Shown one piece after another: positions 1 to 7,676 of a stretch of DNA of 64,000 nucleotides. Position 1 is the first letter of the stretch. The number at the start of each line of letters is the position of its first letter. The DNA lies in assembly GCF_000331735.1 (NCBI RefSeq), contig NC_020126.1, forward strand, positions 10,249,501 through 10,313,500. The letters are read 5' to 3'. This DNA is from Myxococcus stipitatus DSM 14675 (GTDB lineage: Bacteria > Myxococcota > Myxococcia > Myxococcales > Myxococcaceae). The notes under the pieces are model-generated. The model worked only from the letters and a program-made list of their open reading frames with translations. It made no database searches and had not been told where the DNA came from. The translations under genes were made by a program, and so were the position numbers.

Positions 1-111
1 CGAGCGCGGAACCTGCGCCGTCAACAGCCGGTCGAGCTGTAGGTATTCACCGTACGTGGTCCGTCCGGCCAGGTCGGTGATGATTCCAGGCTCCAAATCT
101 CGAGTCTTCAT
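1..111 (-). CDS. kynA: Tryptophan 2,3-dioxygenase, N-terminal fragment (runs off the window)
   Basis: An ATG at 111 on the minus strand opens a frame that stays open to base 1 (37 codons), so only the N-terminus is present. It contains [16 protein letters not shown], which closely matches the conserved start of tryptophan 2,3-dioxygenases, the heme enzymes that oxidise tryptophan to N-formylkynurenine in the kynurenine pathway. The heme-binding and catalytic residues lie outside the window. The identification rests on this one motif. The next gene on the same strand ends 145 bp upstream, so they may or may not be co-transcribed. Confidence 0.75.
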   Translation of the reverse strand, partial: MKTRDLEPGIITDLAGRTTYGEYLQLDRLLTAQVPRS

Positions 112-255
112 GGGCCCGGGCATTCATGCCCCTGCAAGCCCCCGCGGGCAAGACTTCCCGTACGGGCTTTCTCCCGAACCCTCTCCAGACAACGGAGGGC
201 AGGTTGACGGAAGTCGCGGTCACTCTCTGCCCGGGCCGGGGCAGCGTGCCGCTGA

Positions 256-792
256 TTAACCGTTCGCGGCTTGCGCTGCTGCTGCCAGAGCCTTCGACGC
301 GGCGCGGCCACGCGGAAGCTTGATGTCATCCACGCTGTCGGCCGGCGCGTAGTCAACCCACGCGGACGGACGGCGGTTGGTCTTCTCCAGCATCCGCAGC
401 TTCTGGTAGTGCGCGGCGCAGTAGCCCTTGGTCCGGCTGGGCTTGCCGCAGCCGATGATGGCGCACACGCGCGAGCCATCCGCGCTGGCCACCGCGGGCT
501 TGCGACCCCGGCGCTTGCCACCCACCGGAGCGGCCACCGGGGCGCTCATCGCGCCACGCGCCGCCGCGGGGGGACGGCCCACCGCCTTGCGGCCGGCCTT
601 CGCCGCCGGAGCCTGGGCGCCGAACAGGGGCCCCACGACCTCGGCCAGCGGCGCCAGTCGCTCCGCCACGTTGCGCAGCGCATCCAGGTCCGCCGTGCCG
701 GACTCCAGGCGGGAGACCACGTCACGCAGCGGCTTGAGCTGGACTTCGATTTCGTTACGGATCATGTCCCGAAACGCTTTATCCACGGACAT
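256..792 (-). CDS. Basic AT-hook-like protein with a Cys/His metal motif
   Basis: 178 residues. The N-terminal ~50 residues look helical. A basic Ala/Pro/Gly-rich middle carries two GRP-type cores (GRKAVGRPP and KRRGRKP) resembling AT-hooks, which bind the minor groove of AT-rich DNA. Residues ~109-126 hold CAIIGCGKPSRTKGYCAAHY, a C-x4-C-x8-C-x2-H arrangement like the small zinc motifs found in some phage and HNH-type proteins. A nucleoid-associated or DNA-binding role is inferred. No named family was recognised, and the AT-hooks could be ordinary Ala/Lys-rich linker. Confidence 0.75.
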   Translation of the reverse strand: MSVDKAFRDMIRNEIEVQLKPLRDVVSRLESGTADLDALRNVAERLAPLAEVVGPLFGAQAPAAKAGRKAVGRPPAAARGAMSAPVAAPVGGKRRGRKPAVASADGSRVCAIIGCGKPSRTKGYCAAHYQKLRMLEKTNRRPSAWVDYAPADSVDDIKLPRGRAASKALAAAAQAANG

Positions 793-1040
793 TCGTTCAA
801 TCCTCGTCTTGGCTAGTCTGGGAGTTGAAGGACTAGATGGGGGAGTTGATTTGTGAAGCCGCTCATACCCATACCTGTCAATTTAGGATTTGTCTAAAGG
901 AAGCGATAAAAGATGTGTAAAAGGTGTGACTGGCGGACGTATCACCCCCCCGCCGTCCCAGGTCGGGTCGCATTCCAGTGAGACGGGAACGGCGCTCAGC
1001 CGTCCCGCCAGCGGTCATCCGCCCTGGGGCCCGCCCCGAA

Positions 1041-1502
1041 TCAATGCCCTGCATGGCCGCGAGCACGCAGTGCATTGCGCGCCCGGGTCAGCTCCAGGCT
1101 CAACACCTGCTGCTCCTGCGGGTCCAGCACCGTGGTGAGCCTGGGCAGCAATGCCCTCTCCTCTTCTTGGAAATGCGCGACCCACAGGTCCTCGAGCGCC
1201 AGGACACGGGCCAGCCAATCCGCGCTCCCCGGCGTCAGCTCCTCCAACTCATCCATGAGCTCACGCATGGCCAGTGACTCCTCGGCCAGCCGGCGCGCCC
1301 GGTGGCGCCCCTCCACCCGGGCCACCCACGGCTGAAGACACCGCTCCTCCAGCCACATGTGCTGTCGCAGCAACGCCAACAGCTCCCGCTGGGCACTGAG
1401 AGGCTCTGGCTCGGCACTGGAGACAAGCCGCGCGAAGCGCTCCTCCAGCGCATGGTGCTCCTCGACGAGGATGTCGAACGGGCCTCCCATGCCCTCAACC
1501 AT
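1041..1502 (-). CDS. Hemerythrin-like HHE domain protein
   Basis: 153 residues from the ATG at 1502; a TTG at 1526 and an ATG at 1490 are alternatives and the start is not settled. Three His/acid clusters are visible in order: EEHHALEERF, RQHMWLEERC and WVAHFQEEERALLPRL. They match the metal-ligand pattern of HHE-domain hemerythrins, which hold a di-iron site that binds O2 or senses iron, oxygen or nitric oxide. It is a soluble single-domain protein with no fused signalling domain. No partner gene lies beside it, and its specific function is unknown. Confidence 0.85.
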   Translation of the reverse strand: MVEGMGGPFDILVEEHHALEERFARLVSSAEPEPLSAQRELLALLRQHMWLEERCLQPWVARVEGRHRARRLAEESLAMRELMDELEELTPGSADWLARVLALEDLWVAHFQEEERALLPRLTTVLDPQEQQVLSLELTRARNALRARGHAGH

Positions 1503-1939
1503 CCGCACGGTACCGGAGGCAGACAACCGGAGGCGCCCTTCATTCGCACATTATTAAAACTCAAACAATCGGGTGAGCAGTCGTTCAGCGGGGTGAAACA
1601 ACGGCGGGAGGCTGCCGCACCCGAGGCGGCCGTGCCCATGGGAGAGGACGCGAAGCGTTGCCTACTCAAAGCAACCTCCCACGGTGGGCCCGTCGCGCCC
1701 CCCCGAGGACGGTGCGTGCTATTGGCGAGCCCGGAGGAGTGGAGGCGGGGGCCTGTCTGGCCGCTCCGCCGGGCAGGCGACAGGCGCGGCCCGCACAGGC
1801 TCACAGGCTCACAGGCTCACAGGCTCGGTGGCTCGCAGGCTCGGTGGCTCACGGGCCACGAGAGGGCGGCCCCGGTGGCGGGGACTCCCCGGGGTGGCAA
1901 GGATTGAGGGAGCTCGCCCTTTGCCTGGGAGTCCCAGGA
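1503..1939. other. Intergenic stretch with an octamer tandem repeat
   Basis: About 440 bp between two diverging genes (hemerythrin-like and proline dehydrogenase). No convincing gene was seen on either strand. It should hold both promoters, and a short AT-richer patch around 1551-1570 may be part of the hemerythrin promoter. The only distinctive structure is the tandem octamer at 1794-1857. Confidence 0.5.
1794..1857. repeat. Tandem 8-bp repeat, about eight units
   Basis: Four perfect head-to-tail copies of CACAGGCT (1794-1825) are followed by four degenerate copies (CGGTGGCT, CGCAGGCT, CGGTGGCT, CACGGGCC). The repeat ends about 80 bp before the proline dehydrogenase start. Such arrays change copy number by slippage, which is inferred here rather than shown. 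Confidence 0.85.
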
Positions 1940-2896
1940 ATGAGAGACGTCGCCGCCCGCTGGGCCCGTAGCACCCTGTTGTTCTTGTCGCGACAGCGCT
2001 GGCTGAAGGACCGGGCGACACGGGTGAGGCGTCTTCGGCGGCTCTCCCGCCGCTTCGTCGCCGGGGAGACTCGGGAGGAAGCCCTGGCGGCGGTGAAGCG
2101 GCTCAACGCGCGGGGCCTGTGGGTGTCTTTCGACCACCTCAACGAGACGGTGCGCGACGCGGAGGAGACACGGGAGGAGGTGCGCGAGTACCTGGGGCTG
2201 CTGGCGGACATCGACGCGGCGGGCGCGCGGGCCAACGTGTCGCTCAAGCTCACCCAATGCGGGCTCCTCGTGGACCGGGCGCTGGCCGTGGAGAACGCGC
2301 GCGCGGTGGTGGCGGAGGCCCGGGCGCGAGGCTCCTTCGTGCGCGTGGACATGGAGCACGGCGCCGTCACCCAGGCGACGCTGGACATCGTGCGCCAGCT
2401 CCACGCCGAGTTCGGTGAGTCACACGTGGGCGCGGTGCTGCAGAGCTGCCTGCGGCGCACGGAGGCGGATGCCCGGGCGCTGTGCGCGGAGCGGGTGCGC
2501 ATCCGTCTCTGCAAGGGCGCCTACCTGGAGGGCCCGGACATCGCCTTCCCAGACAAGCGAGACGTGGACGCCTGCTTCGTGCGCTGCATGCGGGTGCTGC
2601 TCGACAGCGGCGTGTATCACGGCATCGCCACGCACGATGAGCGGATGCTCGAGGCCACGCTGGAGCACGCGGAGCGAAGACACCTCCCGCGCGACGCGTT
2701 CGAGCTCCAGATGCTCCATGGCATCCGGGAGGACCTTCAACAGCAACTGGTGGACCAGGGTTACCGGGTACGCATCTACGTGCCCTACGGGCGCCACTGG
2801 TATCCCTATCTCATGCGCCGCATAGCGGAGCGACCCGCGAACCTCGCGTTCGTCCTGCGCCACCTCGCCCGAGGCCGCGCGCGCCGGAGGGAATGA
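1940..2896 (+). CDS. Proline dehydrogenase (FAD-dependent)
   Basis: 318 residues, the usual size of a monofunctional PRODH, which oxidises proline to pyrroline-5-carboxylate with FAD. The C-terminal half is diagnostic: RLCKGAYLEGPDIAFP, then FELQMLHGIRED and VRIYVPYGRHWYPYLMRRIAERPAN, which in the family contribute to substrate and FAD contacts. The frame is open further upstream, but that part translates the octamer repeat and is Gly/Arg-rich, so the ATG at 1940 is preferred. There is no fused P5C dehydrogenase domain as in bifunctional PutA, and no putA-like partner is in the window. Confidence 0.88.
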   Translation: MRDVAARWARSTLLFLSRQRWLKDRATRVRRLRRLSRRFVAGETREEALAAVKRLNARGLWVSFDHLNETVRDAEETREEVREYLGLLADIDAAGARANVSLKLTQCGLLVDRALAVENARAVVAEARARGSFVRVDMEHGAVTQATLDIVRQLHAEFGESHVGAVLQSCLRRTEADARALCAERVRIRLCKGAYLEGPDIAFPDKRDVDACFVRCMRVLLDSGVYHGIATHDERMLEATLEHAERRHLPRDAFELQMLHGIREDLQQQLVDQGYRVRIYVPYGRHWYPYLMRRIAERPANLAFVLRHLARGRARRRE

Positions 2897-2904
2897 CAGA
2901 CGAC

Positions 2905-2945
2905 TCCCTCGCGTGGAAGGAGGAGACTCCCGTCCACGCGAGGGA
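2905..2945. terminator. Bidirectional hairpin terminator candidate
   Basis: A perfect 13-bp inverted repeat, TCCCTCGCGTGGA / TCCACGCGAGGGA, with a 15-nt loop sits between the convergent proline dehydrogenase and outer-membrane protein genes. No T-tract follows, as is common in GC-rich myxobacteria. Confidence 0.65.
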
Positions 2946-2956
2946 AGCGGTGAAGC

Positions 2957-3529
2957 CTAGAAGTAGCCGCCGATGGTGGTGGCGACGCCGAAGGTGACCT
3001 CGACCTCGTCACCCAGGCCCAGGGCCAGCCGAGGACCGGCGCCCAGGAAGAAGTGCGGCGTGACGTGGTACAGGAAGGGCGCGTAGCCCTCCAGGATGAC
3101 GGTGGACGCGGCGAGCGTGCCCTCGGGGATGGTCCCCAGGAGGTCGTCACCCACGTTCAGGGTGACCACACCCTTGGGCCACACGGAGATCTTGTCCGTG
3201 AGGGAGATGTTGTAGCCCACCCGAGCGCTGATGCCGAAAGCCGCCGCGGTGTCTCCCTCGGGGAACACCACGCGCAGCCGGATGCCGCTGCCGATGGAGA
3301 GGTTCTCCTTCAGGAAGTAGTCGACGCTCGGCTCGATGGAGAAATACCCATAACCGGCGCCCTCGGTGGTGTAGCCCAGGCTGCCCGACGCATCCGAGCT
3401 GACGACAATCTGCCCGGCGTTGCCGAAGCTTCCGCCGCCACCACCACCAGCGCCACCCTCCGACTGCGCACTCGCGCTCGTCGCGACCATCACCCCGGCC
3501 GCCACGGCCATCCACTGATGTGTCTTCAT
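2957..3529 (-). CDS. Secreted outer-membrane beta-barrel protein, unknown function
   Basis: 190 residues from the ATG at 3529, which has GGAGGG eight bases upstream. A classic signal peptide (MKTHQWMAVAAGVMVATSASAQ) is followed by a Gly-rich linker and about eight short alternating beta strands, ending in GVATTIGGYF with a terminal Phe as outer-membrane barrels usually have. The length fits an 8-stranded porin-like barrel of the OmpA/OmpW size class. The function is not recognisable. It is convergent with proline dehydrogenase and unlinked to any obvious operon. Confidence 0.75.
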   Translation of the reverse strand: MKTHQWMAVAAGVMVATSASAQSEGGAGGGGGGSFGNAGQIVVSSDASGSLGYTTEGAGYGYFSIEPSVDYFLKENLSIGSGIRLRVVFPEGDTAAAFGISARVGYNISLTDKISVWPKGVVTLNVGDDLLGTIPEGTLAASTVILEGYAPFLYHVTPHFFLGAGPRLALGLGDEVEVTFGVATTIGGYF

Positions 3530-4075
3530 GAAGCGTCCCTCCGTTGCCATTGCCCGTGGTCAGTCCCGGGCTTGCGGCGGACTCTTCTAGTCAAACAACG
3601 CTGGCGCGCATCCTTTTTTCGTCCTGCATGCGTCATCTACCGCCGCAGCACAACTTGAGAATCCGCTCGAAACATCAGGACCTGGTTGGGACTCCCAGGA
3701 AGACAGACCCGAAAAAGGCTGTCCTCACGCGGAGTTCCCTCGCCTCGAGCGCCACGTGAGACATGGCATGAGACACACGCCCGCGTGGAGGCGGATGTGG
3801 GCCTTCACGGACGGGAAGGTCGGCCGGGTGGAGGAGTCGAAAGGTCCCGGCCGGCCCTCCCATTCACGAAGTCCCGTGCCCCTGACGGCCTTGTCCGCCA
3901 GGGCACCGCGCACGGCACGAGGACCTCGGATAGCAAGCAGCACGCCACAGGGCGTGGCGCTGGGAATCCAATCACTTGTCACGGGCAGTGGCCGCGCGCC
4001 CCCGCCTGGGGTGGACGGAGGCGGGACCGGGTCGTCCCGGAAGCGGACAACGGACAGCGGGACTCCGGCCTCGAC
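3530..4075. other. Long intergenic region, no gene seen
   Basis: About 550 bp between two minus-strand genes. Open frames here are Arg/Pro-rich shadows without ribosome sites. The part just upstream of 3530 should hold the promoter of the beta-barrel gene. A small hairpin GACAG...CTGTC lies near 3705-3725. No RNA gene was recognised. Confidence 0.4.
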
Positions 4076-4690
4076 TCAGTCGTCCCAGGACAGCGTGTAT
4101 TCGCTGTCGAGCAGCGACGTCTGGCGACCCTGGACCTGGATGTCCTGGGCGCCCACGGCCTGGAGGGCGCCTTCGAGCATGCCTTCGTTGTAGGCGACGG
4201 GCGTGAAGATGCGGCGCATGTGGATGAGGCCCGCGCGCGAGGCGGTCCACTCCACCTGGAGCTCCCCGAAGTCGATGGCCATGCGGTAGGCCTCCGGGAG
4301 CATGTTCACCAGTTGCTTGGGGTCTCCGCCCACCTGCTGACGGACCTCGGCGCCGAACATGGAGCGCACGAAGGCCAGCGTCCCCTGCACGCCAATCTGG
4401 CGCATGGCCTCCTCCGCGCCGCCCAGCTGCGGGGCGAGCAGGTGCGTGGCGGCGAAGAACAGACGCAGGAAAGGGGGAACGGGATACAGCTCGGTGAGGT
4501 CCAGGTCCGCGGGAAAGTCCCCCGCGTCCACGATGTGTTTCACCGCCTGCTCACCGCCGAGGAACCTCACGGTGTCGAGCACCGCGGCGAAGTGCATGCC
4601 GCGGATGTGCTCGGTGGGCTGCACGAGCGCCAGTCGCGACTCCAGCTCACGCTGCACCGCTTCCGGCGTGTTCCACGTACCGCGTTCCAT
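4076..4690 (-). CDS. TIGR02265-family (DUF2378) Myxococcales protein
   Basis: 204 residues from the ATG at 4690 with GGAGG seven bases upstream. The sequence has the layout of the paralogous family TIGR02265/DUF2378, which is essentially restricted to Myxococcales: a helical N-terminus, FPADLDLTELYPVPPFLRLFFAATHLL in the middle, then a heme-NO-binding-like fold with FTPVAYNEGMLEGALQAVG near the end. The biochemical function of the family is not established. It serves here as a taxonomic marker. Confidence 0.75.
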   Translation of the reverse strand: MERGTWNTPEAVQRELESRLALVQPTEHIRGMHFAAVLDTVRFLGGEQAVKHIVDAGDFPADLDLTELYPVPPFLRLFFAATHLLAPQLGGAEEAMRQIGVQGTLAFVRSMFGAEVRQQVGGDPKQLVNMLPEAYRMAIDFGELQVEWTASRAGLIHMRRIFTPVAYNEGMLEGALQAVGAQDIQVQGRQTSLLDSEYTLSWDD

Positions 4691-4835
4691 GAGCCGACCT
4701 CCGCCGTGAAAAATCGCGCGGAATGCTCGCACAGCTTGGTGTCACACGCGAACTCCTGGAGCACTCGCGATTCCCTGGCACGTCCCGTCCAGGCGCGCCC
4801 CCCCGATGTGACACGTCGGGTGAAACGGCGCTCCG

Positions 4836-5135
4836 CTACGCGCCGTCGGCTTCCTTGCGCAGCTTCGCGTCGAGCAGGAAGTTGCCGAAGGGCACCAGCG
4901 ACGCGCCGAACGCCACCGCCACGCGCGAGAACGACCAGCGCAGCGCGATGGCCACCTCCATCAGCGCGAACAGGTAGAGCACGAACAACAGCCCGTGCGT
5001 CATGCCCGTGAAGCGCACCGCCAGCGGCATGTCCGCCGCGTACTTCAGCGGCATGGCGATGAAGAGCAACACGACGAACGACAGGCCCTCCAGCAAGGCC
5101 ACCGCGCGGAATCGTCCAAGAGGGGTCTTCAACAT
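4836..5135 (-). CDS. DUF3817 small integral membrane protein
   Basis: 99 residues, starting at the ATG at 5135 with GAGGAGG just upstream. Three hydrophobic segments are visible (about 10-30, 42-62 and 72-88) with the family-type MPLKYAADMPLAVRFTGMTHGLLFVLYL, as in the small DUF3817 inner-membrane family. The function is unknown. It follows the TIGR02265 gene's promoter region on the same strand but is separated by 145 bp, so separate transcription is likely. Confidence 0.8.
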   Translation of the reverse strand: MLKTPLGRFRAVALLEGLSFVVLLFIAMPLKYAADMPLAVRFTGMTHGLLFVLYLFALMEVAIALRWSFSRVAVAFGASLVPFGNFLLDAKLRKEADGA

Positions 5136-5295
5136 GCCTCCTCTCTCCCACCCTCCGCCCCTGGCGTCCATGCGACAGGCTGACGCACCCCGCCTTCCCG
5201 CCTGCACGCCCGCCCTTCTTCCCGTGTCACTCGCCCCTCTAGAATGAGTCCGGTGAAGTCCGGAAGGCTCGTGCTCTCGTCTCGAGGGGGACAAC

Positions 5296-5700
5296 ATGCC
5301 AGGCAATGACAAGCTGGAATCCAGCATCCGAATGGCGCGCGCGGACCGCAAGGGGGTGAGGCTGGTGATGGAGCGGCCCCACGGGGTCCTCAACACGGTG
5401 GCGATGCGGCTGGTGGTGAGCGGGAAGATGCAGGGGCAGGAGCGGCGGCAGCTGCACTCGGACGTCTTCACGGGCAACAGCGTGCTGGCGCTGCCGGATG
5501 ACTTCCTCCCCTCCGCGGCCCAGGGCTGGGTGCGCGTGGTGTTCTCCGTGGCCGACCCGACGGGCGGCGGCGCGCGGTTCCTCCAGCGCGTCTCCCTCGT
5601 CTTCGAGAAGGGGCACCAGGAGGTCCTCTGGGATGACTTCTCGCTCCAGAAGGGCGCCGTGGCGGACTTCATCACCCTCACCTGGACGGTGGTGGAATGA
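5296..5700 (+). CDS. Conserved-looking hypothetical protein
   Basis: 134 residues with GAGGGGGAC just upstream of the ATG. It has no signal peptide or membrane segment. The composition suggests alternating beta strands (RLVVSGKMQG, WVRVVFSVADP, FITLTWTVVE). No family was recognised. Its stop overlaps the start of the next gene by ATGA, so the two are translationally coupled and probably work together at the envelope. Confidence 0.65.
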   Translation: MPGNDKLESSIRMARADRKGVRLVMERPHGVLNTVAMRLVVSGKMQGQERRQLHSDVFTGNSVLALPDDFLPSAAQGWVRVVFSVADPTGGGARFLQRVSLVFEKGHQEVLWDDFSLQKGAVADFITLTWTVVE

Positions 5701-6848
5701 AGCGCCTCTTCGCGCTGCTGCTCGCGCTCGCCCCGGCGGCCCGCGCCCAGGACTCGGGCACCGTGCCGCTCGACTTCCCCAGCATCGCGCGAGGGGGCTC
5801 GGAGACCGCCGCGGGGCTGGACATCGCCACGGCGGGAGAGGTCGTCCACCCCGCCAACCCCACGGCGCTGGTGGCCAGCCTGCGGGGCGTGGGCGCGGTG
5901 CTCGACGGCGCCCAGGTGTCGTTCGCCCTCCAGTTCAATCCCTACCTCCTCACCCAGGGCTTCGAGCGGCTCTACCCGGAGGCCGTCGCCGCGCGCCAGG
6001 CGTCCACCGTCACGCGGCTGCTCCAGGACACCGCCGTCACCCTGGCCATCGGCCAGGACACGCCCTTCCAGGACTTCATCCCGCCCAAGGGCCGCTTCGC
6101 CACCGTCATGGCCGGCGTGTCCGTGGACGTGCTCGGCGAGCGCGGCATCTACGGCGCCCGCTACAACACCTGCATCCAGCAGGTGCTCGCGGACCTGAGC
6201 CTCTACGAGTTCCCCGACCCGCCCCTGCCCGGCGACTTCGAGGACAGCGCCTCCTTCCAGAAGGCCCAGGCCGAGCACCGCGTCGCCATGGAGGCCGCGA
6301 GACAGGCGGGCATCGCGCGCATCACCCAGCGGCTCTCCGGCTGCACGCGCGAGTCACGCGAGTCGTCCAGCGCCCTCTTCCTCTCGGCGGGAGGACGCTG
6401 GGTGACGCCGGGGCTCAAGTCACAGGAGGGTGATGGCGTCGCGATTCAGCGCGGCTTCGGCGCGGCCACGCTGGACCTCTTGAGCAGCGCGGACTCCCAC
6501 CTGGAGCTCGCCCTGCAAGTGCGGCTGCTCCAGGAGCGTCAGCGTCCGGAGCTCGCGATGGACAAGTGGATGGACGTGGGCCTGTCGTTCGGCGTCGCCT
6601 CGCGGCGCTTCCAGCTCAAGCTGGAGGCGAACCAGTCCCTGCTGAAGCTGGGCGGGACGGAATCCCGGCGCGCGAGCCTCATCGCCCACACGCGCGTCGT
6701 CATCGCCGAGCGCTTCACCGTGGGCCTGGGCGTCCAGGGCCAGGGCCAGGACATGTCCGATGCGCTGGGACAGCTCCGCCCCAGCCTCGTGCTCGACCTG
6801 GCCGAGCTGCCTTCGTTGCTCCAGCCCGTGTCCGCGCCTCGCGGCTGA
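5697..6848 (+). CDS. Secreted hypothetical protein, probably outer membrane
   Basis: 383 residues with a clear signal peptide (MKRLFALLLALAPAARAQ). The mature part opens with a PSIARGGSETAAGLDIATAGEVVHPANPTALV stretch and then many amphipathic beta segments, suggesting a barrel or periplasmic beta protein. Only two Cys are present (near CIQQ and SGC) and could form a disulphide. It overlaps the preceding gene by 4 nt. The family was not recognised. Confidence 0.7.
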   Translation: MKRLFALLLALAPAARAQDSGTVPLDFPSIARGGSETAAGLDIATAGEVVHPANPTALVASLRGVGAVLDGAQVSFALQFNPYLLTQGFERLYPEAVAARQASTVTRLLQDTAVTLAIGQDTPFQDFIPPKGRFATVMAGVSVDVLGERGIYGARYNTCIQQVLADLSLYEFPDPPLPGDFEDSASFQKAQAEHRVAMEAARQAGIARITQRLSGCTRESRESSSALFLSAGGRWVTPGLKSQEGDGVAIQRGFGAATLDLLSSADSHLELALQVRLLQERQRPELAMDKWMDVGLSFGVASRRFQLKLEANQSLLKLGGTESRRASLIAHTRVVIAERFTVGLGVQGQGQDMSDALGQLRPSLVLDLAELPSLLQPVSAPRG

Positions 6849-6863
6849 AGCACCTCCCCGTCT

Positions 6864-6894
6864 CTGTCTCGCGGAGTCACCGTCCGCGAGGCAG
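6864..6894. terminator. Bidirectional hairpin between convergent genes
   Basis: A 12-bp stem (CTCGCGGA / TCCGCGAG core plus four outer pairs including one G-T) lies at the convergent junction between the secreted protein gene and mobA and overlaps the mobA stop. Confidence 0.55.
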
Positions 6895-7506
6895 GCGGCC
6901 CCCCTGCGCCGCCAGGTCCTCCGGCGTGTTCACATTCACCAGCGAGCGCAGGGACGGGTCCACGGCGCGCAGCGCGGACTCGGGCAGCACCCGCGCGCGG
7001 AACCGGGACAACAGCTGACGCAGCGAAGGGTCCTCCGACAGCGTCGCGAGCCAGACCTGCGCCAGCTCGGAGCGATACACGGCCAACAGCGGCTCCACGC
7101 GTCCGGAGGACTCGAAGCACACCGCGTCCACGTCGTCTCCGCGCGCCTCCAACAACACGCGCAATGCCTCCCACGTGATGAAGGGCATGTCACACGCCAC
7201 CGCCACCACCCACGGCGTGCGGGACGCGGACAGCGCCGCGTGCACTCCGCCCGGCGCCCCCTTGTCGCGCACCGTGTCCGCCACCGTCCGCAGCCCATAC
7301 AGCGCATAGGGCGCGGGGGTATTGGCCACCAGCACCACGTCGCCAAAGCGTGGCGCCAGCGTGAGCTGCCTCGAGAGCACCGTGCGGCCCTCGACTTCCA
7401 GGAGGCCCTTGGGCACTCCAGACAGACGCCGGCCCCGCCCTCCCGCGATGATGGCGAACGTCACGTCTGGGTATGTCACCTCGAGGCTGTCACCCGTGTG
7501 TTCCAT
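6877..7506 (-). CDS. mobA: Molybdenum cofactor guanylyltransferase MobA
   Basis: 209 residues from the ATG at 7506. The N-terminus has the nucleotide-binding signature FAIIAGGRGRRLSGVPKGLLEVEGR, followed by ACDMPFI, the metal/GTP-binding motif of this nucleotidyltransferase fold. MobA joins GMP to Mo-molybdopterin to make bis-MGD, the form used by formate dehydrogenases and other DMSO-reductase family enzymes. It diverges from moeA across 170 bp that should carry both promoters. With mobB-fdhD next door, the locus is aimed at maturing a formate dehydrogenase-like enzyme encoded elsewhere. Confidence 0.88.
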   Translation of the reverse strand: MEHTGDSLEVTYPDVTFAIIAGGRGRRLSGVPKGLLEVEGRTVLSRQLTLAPRFGDVVLVANTPAPYALYGLRTVADTVRDKGAPGGVHAALSASRTPWVVAVACDMPFITWEALRVLLEARGDDVDAVCFESSGRVEPLLAVYRSELAQVWLATLSEDPSLRQLLSRFRARVLPESALRAVDPSLRSLVNVNTPEDLAAQGGRLPRGR

Positions 7507-7676
7507 GGCTCGCGTCTCACCCGGCAGGATGCCACGGCCACACGCGCGAGGGAGCCCACGCCACGCAAGCCCCCCGCGTTGACGCGCCGAGTCCATGGCC
7601 GGACACCCAGCGGACAAGCGGCGCGAGGCGGCGGGTGGACAATGGCCAGGGCTCGCGGCGTAGTCTGCGCGCGCCG

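Noticed and set aside
878-1075. 65-codon minus-strand frame between the zinc-motif protein and the hemerythrin
   Set aside because: It overlaps the hemerythrin end, has no ribosome site and shows low-complexity composition.
1794-1857. CRISPR-like short repeats
   Set aside because: Units are contiguous octamers with no spacers, so this is a simple tandem repeat.
3760-3785. Sigma-54-like TGGCATG near 3767
   Set aside because: No GC at the required spacing, and no gene start follows it on the plus strand.
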